Source of the DNA: Methanomassiliicoccales archaeon
GTDB lineage: Archaea; Thermoplasmatota; Thermoplasmata; SG8-5
Length of the DNA: 6,393 bases
Direction: 5' to 3'
Assembly (NCBI GenBank): GCA_030636255.1
Contig: DAOVXH010000105.1
Span: 1-6,393, forward strand
A model generated the notes under the pieces. It was not told the DNA's origin. It worked only from the letters and a program-made list of their open reading frames with translations, and ran no database searches. This document shows positions 1-5,739 of this stretch, one piece after another (the first letter of the stretch is position 1; each line of letters begins with the position of its first letter). A program made the position numbers and the translations under genes.

Positions 1-1
1 G

Positions 2-394
2 CAGGATTTCAAGCTATTTTCAAAGACCGACGACCGCCATGAAATTACTAAATTAAAACTAGATTCCATTGAACTTATCCAGCAAGATGAGTACATTATA
101 GTCGAAATAAAGGCACACAGGTTCTTGTGGCAGCTTGTTAGACGATTGGTCTCGTTCATGCTGGCTGTGGCAAATGAAGAAATATCTGAAGAAAAGGTGA
201 AAGAAATGTTAGCTGGTTCTGCACTCATCCTGGCCAGTCCAAAACCAATGCCCCCTGAGAATTTACTTCTCATGGACGTGAAATTTAAATTTGACTTTGA
301 GGAAATCAGAGGCGAAGGACACTCTTTCGAAGCACTGCAAAATAAAGCGATTTTAAGAGCTGGGGTCATGGGGCAGATTATTGAGTCAATTTAG
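2..394 (+). CDS. truA: tRNA pseudouridine synthase A, C-terminal part (5' end outside window)
   Basis: TruA isomerises uridines in the anticodon stem-loop (positions 38-40 in the bacterial enzyme) to pseudouridine in the cytoplasm. The reading frame is open from base 2, so about 130 C-terminal residues are visible. The N-terminal half, with the catalytic Asp of the RTDxGVHA-type motif, lies outside the window. The family signature here is AHRFLWQLVRR, matching the TruA FLWxMVR segment that lines the active site. It is followed by the region SPKPMPPENLLLMDVKF, equivalent to the usual APPEGLxLxDVxY stretch near the TruA C-terminus. A TTG at 125 could be mistaken for a start, but the homology clearly continues upstream of it, so I reject it. 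The gene ends in TAG 14 bp before the HEPN gene on the same strand, so read-through transcription into that gene is possible. The family call is secure. Exact target positions in this organism are not known from sequence. Confidence 0.9.
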   Translation, partial: QDFKLFSKTDDRHEITKLKLDSIELIQQDEYIIVEIKAHRFLWQLVRRLVSFMLAVANEEISEEKVKEMLAGSALILASPKPMPPENLLLMDVKFKFDFEEIRGEGHSFEALQNKAILRAGVMGQIIESI

Positions 395-397
395 ATA

Positions 398-402
398 GGA
401 GG
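398..402 (+). promoter_or_regulatory. Strong Shine-Dalgarno site for the HEPN gene
   Basis: GGAGG, six bases upstream of the ATG at 409, is complementary to the CCUCC of the archaeal 16S rRNA 3' end. It fixes the start of the orphan gene. It contrasts with the leaderless-looking starts of the rhomboid, methyltransferase and 75-residue protein genes in this window. Confidence 0.8.
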
Positions 403-408
403 GAGAAA

Positions 409-1119
409 ATGAACTACGAAGAAACAAAAGATTATATTCGCAATTCTTTGGAAGAATCAACAAAAAAAGGAAATGTAGATATTTTTTATTATAGAATGAT
501 AGAAAAAGCAAAGTCCCTGTCTCAGGCTGATCGTATTATTTTTCTAAAAGCATTTAGGGATGTCCAGTCAGAAGATTTTAACACCTATTTAGAATATCCA
601 AAACTTGAGCCATATTATTCGTTACTTTCTCCAATTTTAAATGAAATAGCTGAAAATGACAAATCTTTTTATGTTACAAAAGGCTCAGAACAATTTGGCA
701 TTGAGATTACTGCTAGTGAAATATTTCAAAATGGAGCAAAAGTGCGTAACTGGCTAAATGAATTAAACAGCTTAGATGATGATGAAAAAGTCTCAAAAGA
801 ATTAGATATTATTCATATGAAATATCAACACTACAAACAACAAAAAAGAATATTGGAAAACTTAATTAAATTTTATCCAAAAGAGCAAAGGGCTGAAATA
901 TTAGACAAATTACAACTATCTGAAGAGTTTAGACATATCCGAAATGCAATGGGCCATTCACACTTCAGAATTATTTCAGATAAGAAAATTGTAGAGTTGA
1001 AAGATAGGCTATGGAAAAAGGAATATACTTATCCAGAAATTAACAGCCTGCTTATTAAACTTTTACAATGGACTGTCGCTTTTGACACAATTAATAATGA
1101 AAATATGAAATCTACCTAA
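409..1119 (+). CDS. Orphan HEPN-motif protein, putative RNase (possible defence/toxin)
   Basis: I do not recognise the full-length family. The 236-residue product is predicted almost wholly helical, with no signal peptide or membrane segment. A charged stretch at about residues 125-155 could be a long helix or short coiled coil. Near the C-terminus (residues 175-188) is FRHIRNAMGHSHFRI, containing R178-N179-x3-H183. This is the canonical RNxxxH (Rx4-6H) motif of HEPN domains, which in many members is a metal-independent RNase active site acting as a dimer. HEPN proteins occur in toxin-antitoxin, abortive-infection and CRISPR effector systems, and also in non-defence proteins. No antitoxin partner such as an MNT nucleotidyltransferase is adjacent. 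Hand-counted GC at 421-660 is 70/240 (29%), well below neighbouring genes, which suggests transfer. The start is fixed by GGAGG six bases upstream. The 3' end overlaps the end of convergent tiaS by 4 bp. That the gene is real is secure; the HEPN assignment is probable; a defence role is inference. Confidence 0.7.
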   Translation: MNYEETKDYIRNSLEESTKKGNVDIFYYRMIEKAKSLSQADRIIFLKAFRDVQSEDFNTYLEYPKLEPYYSLLSPILNEIAENDKSFYVTKGSEQFGIEITASEIFQNGAKVRNWLNELNSLDDDEKVSKELDIIHMKYQHYKQQKRILENLIKFYPKEQRAEILDKLQLSEEFRHIRNAMGHSHFRIISDKKIVELKDRLWKKEYTYPEINSLLIKLLQWTVAFDTINNENMKST

Positions 1120-2408
1120 TTCCGTTTTAATGGCTTCGCCAAATGCCGTCTGGACCCAACCGGCGGCTCATACCATCCAGTTTTTAGCTTCCTCTTAATA
1201 ACTGAAAACTCTGCCTTTTCCTCAGAGGCCTTTTTCCCACAAACTGCACACCGATACCCCTGGTTTTTGCCAATAGATTTCATGCGTTTCTTACAACTGT
1301 TGCACATTGGGTTTGCCACTTTTTCAGAAACACTGGCTAACTTCTCAACAAATAATTTTTCAACATTGATTGTGAATGGTTCTTCCCTGACACCGCCATA
1401 AACTGAAATCACATCTCCAGGTAGTAACTTCTCACCTATCCATCTAAATTTTTTCGCTGGTTCGTAGATTGTGCAATCCACTGTTTTTTTGCCGTTTGAA
1501 ATCTGGAAAATTAAGTGGCCGCCTTCAATGATTTTCGGCGAGCTAGTGACAGTTCCCCAGACCTTTACAGAAGTGAAAGGTTCCAGCGAGGAAATACTGC
1601 CTGGAATTATGTGGTCGTCTGATCCCTGGTTTGTCAGGAAAATAATCCACCTGGCTGCTTTCTCCGATTGCACAATATCTTTTACCTTGTGCAAATCATT
1701 CTCAATATCTCCACGAATGCCGAACAAGATTGGGCAGGGAGAGCTGGGCATGATAGCCATATGCTTTTCTTCATAATCATAATTGTTGAAAGTTGTTTTA
1801 ATGGATTTATCCATTTTCTGAACACTGGCCGTGTCAATTTTTCGCGGCTTGCCCCATTTCTTTTCTTCACGGTAGGCAATAATCTCATAGGTCGAATCTC
1901 TAGGCCGCCAGGCAGTTGCCGAAATGCTGCCAATCAAACCGCGGCCATTCTTCCAGCCCTTGTGGAATTTTGGATTGGCTGTTTTAAGATGCGGCTTTTT
2001 CTCAACAACGTATCGGACTGCCTGCCAGTATAATTTCTGAGATGGTTTTTCATGGGTCAAAATTAATCCGGGATTGGTTTTCTCATCATCAAAGTATGCT
2101 AATTTATCCACTAACTGGCAAGCTCTTTTGAAATGTTCTGTGGTGGGCTTTGCCCCGATTCCAGTTTCATAGCATTTGATGTCCTTGCCATCAATCTGGC
2201 CGATTATTTTTGGTTTGCCGATACCTTTGCCAAATCGCAAAGAAACTGCACCGTTTCCTCTGGTCTTCCATGGAACATTTGGATTTAATCTTACCAATCT
2301 GGGATTGCCTATTAGGTCTAATTCGGAAAATTCCTTGATTATTTCAGTGGCAAGGTATGTTGTGCACATGCCCTTAACCGAGTCAGTGTCGTCTACGCCA
2401 ATATACAT
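1116..2408 (-). CDS. tiaS: tRNA(Ile2) 2-agmatinylcytidine synthetase
   Basis: TiaS attaches agmatine, with ATP, to C2 of cytidine 34 in the CAU anticodon of tRNA-Ile2. The tRNA can then read AUA rather than AUG. The enzyme is archaeal. At 430 residues it is of normal full length. The N-terminus carries GVDDTDS (residues 4-10) of the kinase-like domain. CTTYLA follows; its first Thr (T16) aligns by eye with the autophosphorylated Thr18 of the Archaeoglobus enzyme. RLNP (40-43) and KTRGNGA (48-54) come next. A central ferredoxin-like region follows, then an OB-fold at about 279-355 (VKVWGTV to FTINVEKLF), then a C-terminal zinc ribbon with C369, C372, C387 and C390 for tRNA binding. The ATG lies 1 bp after the rhomboid stop, with GAGG (2416-2419) seven bases upstream, so translation is probably coupled. 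The stop overlaps the end of the HEPN gene, so its transcript must terminate inside that gene. Confidence 0.96.
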   Translation of the reverse strand: MYIGVDDTDSVKGMCTTYLATEIIKEFSELDLIGNPRLVRLNPNVPWKTRGNGAVSLRFGKGIGKPKIIGQIDGKDIKCYETGIGAKPTTEHFKRACQLVDKLAYFDDEKTNPGLILTHEKPSQKLYWQAVRYVVEKKPHLKTANPKFHKGWKNGRGLIGSISATAWRPRDSTYEIIAYREEKKWGKPRKIDTASVQKMDKSIKTTFNNYDYEEKHMAIMPSSPCPILFGIRGDIENDLHKVKDIVQSEKAARWIIFLTNQGSDDHIIPGSISSLEPFTSVKVWGTVTSSPKIIEGGHLIFQISNGKKTVDCTIYEPAKKFRWIGEKLLPGDVISVYGGVREEPFTINVEKLFVEKLASVSEKVANPMCNSCKKRMKSIGKNQGYRCAVCGKKASEEKAEFSVIKRKLKTGWYEPPVGSRRHLAKPLKRN

Positions 2409-2409
2409 T

Positions 2410-3303
2410 TCACTTCCTCAGCTTCCATGTTTTGCCGCATTCACAGGTGATTTTTGGTCGATAGTCCTCTAAACGGCGCTTGCAATTTGGACATCTAGCA
2501 GCATCCTGGAAAAAGAATTCCAGCCATGCTTCCCTGACATCGTCCTCGGTTTCTTTTTCAATTTTGTCAATCATCAGATGGTCACTATCGCTCCGGGCCA
2601 TTTTGCGAAGCAGCTCTATATCCAGGTCAGAATTTTCAGCATCTTTCACAACCTTCACCAGTATCGGAGCCAGGAGAATACCGCAGAACATTCCACCAAC
2701 ATGGGCAACATGTGCTGTCCCATCCTGAACTGCCATGCTCACCAGGAACGTTTCAACCACGAACATTATTCCAACTGCAAGCCAGACCGGTGCCCGGCTT
2801 GAGAATATGGGCCCAATTAGCATTGGAATTCTATCTCTCGGGTAAAGTATCAGAAGTGCGCCTCCAAGGCCGTAAATTGCCCCGGAAGCTCCAAGTAAAT
2901 AGGAATTAGAATTGGCATGGAACAGGAAGAACATCATGGTTGCAGCGATTCCAGTTACAAAGTAAATTATGCCCCAATTTTTTCTTCCAATGCGCTCCTC
3001 CAGTGGCAATCCTATTAGGTATAGAATTAGAACGTTTCCAATCAAATGAAACGGGTCAGCATGCATGTACATTGACGTGATGATGCTTGGTAAATAGGCA
3101 ATTTCGCCGAACCTGGCAGGCCTGAACGTGAAGGCATTTCTCATGTCATAGAACAGCGACTGGTCATTGTAATAAAGTGCCAGAACATAGATAAATATGA
3201 AAAAATTTGCAATTACCATTACCTGTGTGAGATATGCGTTTTTCCACTTTGCATATAATAGCGAACCAATGATTATGGCCGGTATTGGCAAGTATTCCAG
3301 CAT
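2410..3303 (-). CDS. Rhomboid-family intramembrane serine protease with C-terminal zinc ribbon
   Basis: Rhomboids cleave transmembrane helices inside the membrane with a Ser-His dyad. This 297-residue protein has hydrophobic segments at about 8-18, 28-45, 86-101, 111-128, 136-154, 173-192 and 198-217, giving the six-helix rhomboid core; the segment at 8-18 is short and may not be a separate span. Visible active-site features are H86-x3-N90 (oxyanion-hole region, in the HxxxN motif), GASG at 138-141 with the nucleophile S140, and H201 in HVAHVGG, so it should be active. Beyond about residue 218 is a charged, soluble, probably cytoplasmic tail ending in a four-cysteine ribbon (C271, C274, C287, C289; CPNC and CECG). 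The ribbon is an addition to the minimal rhomboid. The ATG at 3303 sits about 27 bp downstream of a TATA element with no Shine-Dalgarno, suggesting a leaderless mRNA. The gene is followed 1 bp later by tiaS, forming an operon. Substrate unknown. Confidence 0.92.
   Translation of the reverse strand: MLEYLPIPAIIIGSLLYAKWKNAYLTQVMVIANFFIFIYVLALYYNDQSLFYDMRNAFTFRPARFGEIAYLPSIITSMYMHADPFHLIGNVLILYLIGLPLEERIGRKNWGIIYFVTGIAATMMFFLFHANSNSYLLGASGAIYGLGGALLILYPRDRIPMLIGPIFSSRAPVWLAVGIMFVVETFLVSMAVQDGTAHVAHVGGMFCGILLAPILVKVVKDAENSDLDIELLRKMARSDSDHLMIDKIEKETEDDVREAWLEFFFQDAARCPNCKRRLEDYRPKITCECGKTWKLRK
2416..2419 (-). promoter_or_regulatory. tiaS Shine-Dalgarno inside the rhomboid 3' end
   Basis: GAGG on the minus strand lies within the last codons of the rhomboid gene, seven bases before the tiaS ATG (2408). 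Together with the 1-bp gap between the rhomboid TGA (2412-2410) and this ATG, it supports translational coupling and confirms the tiaS start. Confidence 0.65.
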
Positions 3304-3309
3304 GTTTCG

Positions 3310-3332
3310 TTAAATCGTGGGTCATGATTTAA
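3310..3332. repeat. 7-bp perfect inverted repeat in the divergent promoter region
   Basis: TTAAATC (3310-3316) and GATTTAA (3326-3332) are perfect inverted copies separated by 9 bp. Arm centres are 16 bp apart. The right arm overlaps the rhomboid TATA element, so a dimeric regulator bound here would block TBP. Both arms are AT-rich and short, so chance is a serious alternative. Confidence 0.35.
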
Positions 3333-3334
3333 AA
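3327..3334 (-). promoter_or_regulatory. Archaeal TATA box for the rhomboid-tiaS operon
   Basis: TTTTAAAT on the minus strand is centred about 27 bp before the rhomboid ATG (3303), exactly where TBP binds relative to an archaeal transcription start. This puts the start at or next to the ATG, giving a leaderless transcript. No Shine-Dalgarno precedes the ATG, which agrees. Confidence 0.55.
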
Positions 3335-3346
3335 CTTGCGACCACA

Positions 3347-3355
3347 TTTTATAAT
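3347..3355 (+). promoter_or_regulatory. Archaeal TATA box for the methyltransferase gene
   Basis: TTTTATAAT is centred about 24 bp upstream of the GTG at 3375, close to the -26/-27 spacing expected for a leaderless start there. It lies within the alternative longer reading frame that begins at TTG 3336, which is an argument against that longer start. Confidence 0.5.
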
Positions 3356-3374
3356 TCGAGAACCATGCCGGTAT

Positions 3375-3962
3375 GTGGAGTTAGACACTAAAATTCAGAT
3401 TGAAGTAGCTCAGGATGTTTATTCGCCTTCAGACGATTCCTTGCTTATGCTTTCGGCTGTGAATCCAAGGGAAGGCCAATCAATTCTGGAGATGGGCACT
3501 GGCTCTGGAATAATTTCATTGCACTGCGCCAAGCTAGGCTGCCAGGTAACTGCCACTGACATATCTCAAAAATCACTTGACTGTGCAAGAAACAATGCTG
3601 CAATAAACAACCTGAATATTCAGTTCATCCAGTCAGATTTATTTTCTAATATATCTGACAAATATAACATGATAATCTTCAATCCTCCATATCTTTCCAG
3701 TCAGGACGCGGAAGTTTTAGCTGTAGATGACAAACGCCAACTTATCGGCGGAGAAATAGGCCATGAGATTTCCGTTGAATTTCTTCAGCAGGCTGGCGAT
3801 TATCTATTGGAGAATGGTAGAATTTACTTGCTCACTTCTACGGAAACATCAGACAAGGTCATTGAGAGGGCCAGACAACTTTTTTTGGTAGAGAAAATTG
3901 TCGAGCAAAGGATGTTCTTTGAGGTTCTTTCTGTGTGGGAATTAAAACTAGACAAGAATTAA
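3375..3962 (+). CDS. HemK/PrmC-like (archaeal Mtq2-type) N5-glutamine methyltransferase
   Basis: This is a class I SAM-dependent methyltransferase of the HemK/PrmC family. Archaeal and eukaryotic members (Mtq2, partnered by Trm112) methylate the Gln of the GGQ motif in release factor aRF1/eRF1. With the GTG start the protein has 195 residues. It shows the family N-terminus VYSPSDDS (15-22), the SAM loop LEMGTGSG (38-45), ATDIS with acidic D62 binding the ribose, and the signature NPPY at 103-106 that positions the glutamine amide. It then has the IGGEIGHE region. Like archaeal homologues it lacks the extra N-terminal helical domain of bacterial PrmC. I chose GTG 3375 because homology begins there and a TATA box sits about 24 bp upstream. 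TTG 3336, adding 13 residues, is possible. The gene is divergent from the rhomboid-tiaS operon. Target specificity is inferred from family; no Trm112 gene is in the window. Confidence 0.88.
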   Translation: MELDTKIQIEVAQDVYSPSDDSLLMLSAVNPREGQSILEMGTGSGIISLHCAKLGCQVTATDISQKSLDCARNNAAINNLNIQFIQSDLFSNISDKYNMIIFNPPYLSSQDAEVLAVDDKRQLIGGEIGHEISVEFLQQAGDYLLENGRIYLLTSTETSDKVIERARQLFLVEKIVEQRMFFEVLSVWELKLDKN

Positions 3963-3965
3963 ATA
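3959..3965 (+). promoter_or_regulatory. Possible TATA box for carbamate kinase
   Basis: TTAAATA overlaps the methyltransferase stop codon (TAA at 3960-3962). It would place transcription initiation near 3989, leaving a leader of about 16 bases that still contains the G-rich ribosome site. It suggests the downstream gene has its own promoter, but the match is weak and read-through is possible. Confidence 0.35.
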
Positions 3966-3993
3966 GGCCAATGCCAATTATCAGGATTCCTAA

Positions 3994-3999
3994 GGGGGG
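3994..3999 (+). promoter_or_regulatory. G-run ribosome binding site of carbamate kinase
   Basis: A run of six G residues lies five bases before the ATG at 4005. It can pair with the CCUCC of archaeal 16S rRNA using one G-U pair, and it fixes the carbamate kinase start. Confidence 0.5.
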
Positions 4000-4004
4000 C
4001 TAAA

Positions 4005-4943
4005 ATGACCACTGCAATTATAGCAATAGGCGGAAACGCATTACTCAAATCTGGCGAACAGGGAACCATCACCCAGCAATTTGCTAATTCCAGAGAAACT
4101 TGTGACCAGCTGATTCAATTGGTGGAGATGGGCTATAAGGTTATTATTACCCATGGCAATGGACCTCAGGTTGGCTTCGCTCTCCGCCGACATGAGAATG
4201 CCCGGGAATTCATCCCGCCATATCCACTGGGTGTTTGTGTCGCTGAAACCGTGGGTTCCATAGGTTACATGCTTCAGCAGACCATGCAGAACACTGTGAA
4301 AAAGAAAGGTCTTGGAGTGGACACTGTTACCATAATCACTCAGGTTGTTGTTGACAAAAATGATTCATCATTTAAAACACCCTCAAAACCAATTGGCCAG
4401 TTCTTTTCCAAGGAAGATATTGATATCAAAGTATCCAATGAAAACTGGAATGTTGTAGAGGACAGCGGCAGGGGCTGGAGACGGGTTGTGCCATCTCCAA
4501 GGCCAATCAGGATAGTGGAAAAGGACACAATCGGTCATTTGCTGGAGAAAGGTAAGATAGTCATAGCATGTGGTGGCGGCGGACTTCCAACAATAGAACA
4601 TGATGACGGAACCCTGGACGGTGTTGAAGCTGTTATTGACAAGGACTATGCATCCTCCAAGCTGGCACAACAGCTTGGCCTGGACGAATTTATTATTCTC
4701 ACAAGCGTGGACAAGGTCTCAATCAATTTCGGAAAGCCAGATGAAATTCGGCTGGACACAATGACAGTTGCCCAGGCCAAGAAATACTTTGATGAAGGTC
4801 AGTTCCCACCAGGTTCCATGGGCCCCAAGATTGAGGCAGCTATAGAGTTTCTGGAGAATGGCGGTAAGAAGGTCATCATCGCTTCAAATGATGCTCTGGT
4901 TGAGGCAATTCGAGGAGATGCTGGCACAATTATTATTCCGTAA
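4005..4943 (+). CDS. arcC: Carbamate kinase
   Basis: The enzyme interconverts carbamoyl phosphate + ADP and carbamate + ATP in the cytoplasm. It is used to make ATP from carbamoyl phosphate or, in some archaea, proposed to make carbamoyl phosphate from ammonia and bicarbonate. The 312-residue length is typical. It is an amino-acid-kinase-fold protein with every family motif visible: IGGNAL (8-13), THGNGPQVG (49-57), the PLGVCVAETVGSIGY segment, GRGWRRVVPSP, CGGGGLP, VIDKDYAS (nucleotide site), LTSVDKV and GSMGPK near the C-terminus. No residue looks missing. The start is fixed by the G-run five bases upstream. No arginine deiminase (arcA), ornithine carbamoyltransferase (arcB) or carbamoyl-phosphate-using enzyme is adjacent, so the physiological direction cannot be told from context. 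It lies 42 bp after the methyltransferase and 45 bp before the radical SAM gene. Confidence 0.96.
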   Translation: MTTAIIAIGGNALLKSGEQGTITQQFANSRETCDQLIQLVEMGYKVIITHGNGPQVGFALRRHENAREFIPPYPLGVCVAETVGSIGYMLQQTMQNTVKKKGLGVDTVTIITQVVVDKNDSSFKTPSKPIGQFFSKEDIDIKVSNENWNVVEDSGRGWRRVVPSPRPIRIVEKDTIGHLLEKGKIVIACGGGGLPTIEHDDGTLDGVEAVIDKDYASSKLAQQLGLDEFIILTSVDKVSINFGKPDEIRLDTMTVAQAKKYFDEGQFPPGSMGPKIEAAIEFLENGGKKVIIASNDALVEAIRGDAGTIIIP

Positions 4944-4952
4944 GGGGTAGAT

Positions 4953-4961
4953 TTGTTATAT
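4953..4961 (+). promoter_or_regulatory. Possible TATA box for the radical SAM gene
   Basis: TTGTTATAT is about 30 bp upstream of the ATG at 4989, compatible with a leaderless or very short-leader transcript from that ATG. The match to the archaeal box is imperfect. The same bases include a TTG (4953) that could alternatively be a start codon preceded by GGGG (4944-4947). Confidence 0.3.
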
Positions 4962-4988
4962 GGCCCGGGCATTCCCGTTTTGATAATA

Positions 4989-5708
4989 ATGATTCATGCC
5001 ATAACCGAAACATCATTTCTAGACTGGGACGGCCAGGTTGTTACTGTACTGTACACTGCAAAATGTAATTTTAGATGTCCATTCTGCCATAACTGGCCAT
5101 TGATGGAGGATCCAGAAAAACATCCTGAAATGAAATGGGCAGAGATAAAAAAATTTCTGAAAAAACATGATGATTTTCTTGATGGGGTTTGCATAACTGG
5201 TGGGGAGCCAACCATGGAATTTGGCCTTGAGGCATTGATGCAGGAGATAAAGAACATGGGCCTGAAAGTCAAGCTGGACACCAATGGAACCAGGCCAGAT
5301 ATTCTAAAAGACCTTGTTAAAAAAGGTCTTGTGGACTACATTGCAATGGACTTCAAGATGCCTCTTGATGAAAGATATTCAAAGCCTGCCGGCCTTGAAC
5401 CAGATGTAAAAAAGATTACAGAGTCTGTGGAATTTATTATCAATTCAGGAATAGACCATGAGTTCAGAACCACAATTGTGCCTACCATTCATGCCAAGGA
5501 TGACATTGTTGAGATAGCCAAATATCTTGGAAATAAGGAAAAATATGCCCTACAGCAGTTCAATCCAGAGAATACCTGGGACATTGAACTCAGGGATGTG
5601 AAACCCCTCTCCCAAGAAGAATTCATGGAGATTGCCGATGCCTGTGAAAAACATGTGGGCAAGCTCGTCATCAGGGGACTGAAAGAAGTTACAGAACAAG
5701 GAATATAA
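4989..5708 (+). CDS. NrdG-like radical SAM activating enzyme (anaerobic ribonucleotide reductase activase family)
   Basis: Radical SAM proteins cleave S-adenosylmethionine with a [4Fe-4S] cluster. Members of this subfamily are annotated as activating enzymes that install the glycyl radical on anaerobic ribonucleoside-triphosphate reductase. The 239-residue protein has the cluster motif C26-N-F-R-C30-P-F-C33 followed by HNW. It also has the SAM-binding GGEP at 71-74 (ITGGEP), LDTNGTRP, and DYIAMDFKMPL. The N-terminus ITETSFLDWDGQ matches the family's usual IxxTSxxDxPG opening. That homology begins just after ATG 4989, so I prefer this start; TTG 4953 would add 12 residues and has a GGGG upstream. 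The reductase NrdD is not in the window, and this longer-range family is also found away from nrdD, so the partner is unproven. The cluster needs anaerobic or protected conditions. It is followed 31 bp later by the 75-residue protein gene, which has its own TATA element. Confidence 0.85.
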   Translation: MIHAITETSFLDWDGQVVTVLYTAKCNFRCPFCHNWPLMEDPEKHPEMKWAEIKKFLKKHDDFLDGVCITGGEPTMEFGLEALMQEIKNMGLKVKLDTNGTRPDILKDLVKKGLVDYIAMDFKMPLDERYSKPAGLEPDVKKITESVEFIINSGIDHEFRTTIVPTIHAKDDIVEIAKYLGNKEKYALQQFNPENTWDIELRDVKPLSQEEFMEIADACEKHVGKLVIRGLKEVTEQGI

Positions 5709-5718
5709 TTAATAAATA
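5709..5718 (+). promoter_or_regulatory. Archaeal TATA box for the 75-residue protein gene
   Basis: TTAATAAATA is centred about 26-27 bp upstream of the ATG at 5740, with no Shine-Dalgarno between, indicating a leaderless transcript. The CATATATG at 5726-5733 resembles a TATA box but is too close to the start codon to serve. Confidence 0.5.
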
Positions 5719-5739
5719 GTTAAGTCATATATGTAGACA

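Noticed and set aside
125..394. Complete 89-residue gene starting at TTG 125
   Set aside because: TruA similarity continues upstream of the TTG in the same open frame, so this is the 3' part of truA, not a separate gene.
409..1119. Toxin-antitoxin pair (HEPN/MNT type)
   Set aside because: No nucleotidyltransferase-like or other small antitoxin gene flanks the HEPN-motif gene on either side; neighbours are truA and tiaS.
1471..2033. Overlapping plus-strand reading frames opposite tiaS
   Set aside because: They are antisense to a well-supported tiaS, lack ribosome sites and encode compositionally odd proteins with no recognisable motif.
2176..2909. Plus-strand reading frames opposite tiaS and rhomboid
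   Set aside because: They mirror strongly conserved coding sequence on the minus strand and have no supporting start signals or domains.
4340..4670. Minus-strand reading frames within carbamate kinase
   Set aside because: They lie wholly inside a gene whose motifs are all intact; shadow frames.
4005..4943. Arginine deiminase pathway cluster, or an agmatine link with tiaS
   Set aside because: No arcA, arcB, agmatine deiminase or arginine decarboxylase gene is present; the sharing of arginine-related metabolites by tiaS and arcC is not evidence of a system.
5726..5733. CATATATG as the TATA box of the 75-residue protein gene
   Set aside because: Its centre is only about 10 bp before the ATG, too close for archaeal initiation; the element at 5709-5718 fits the spacing.
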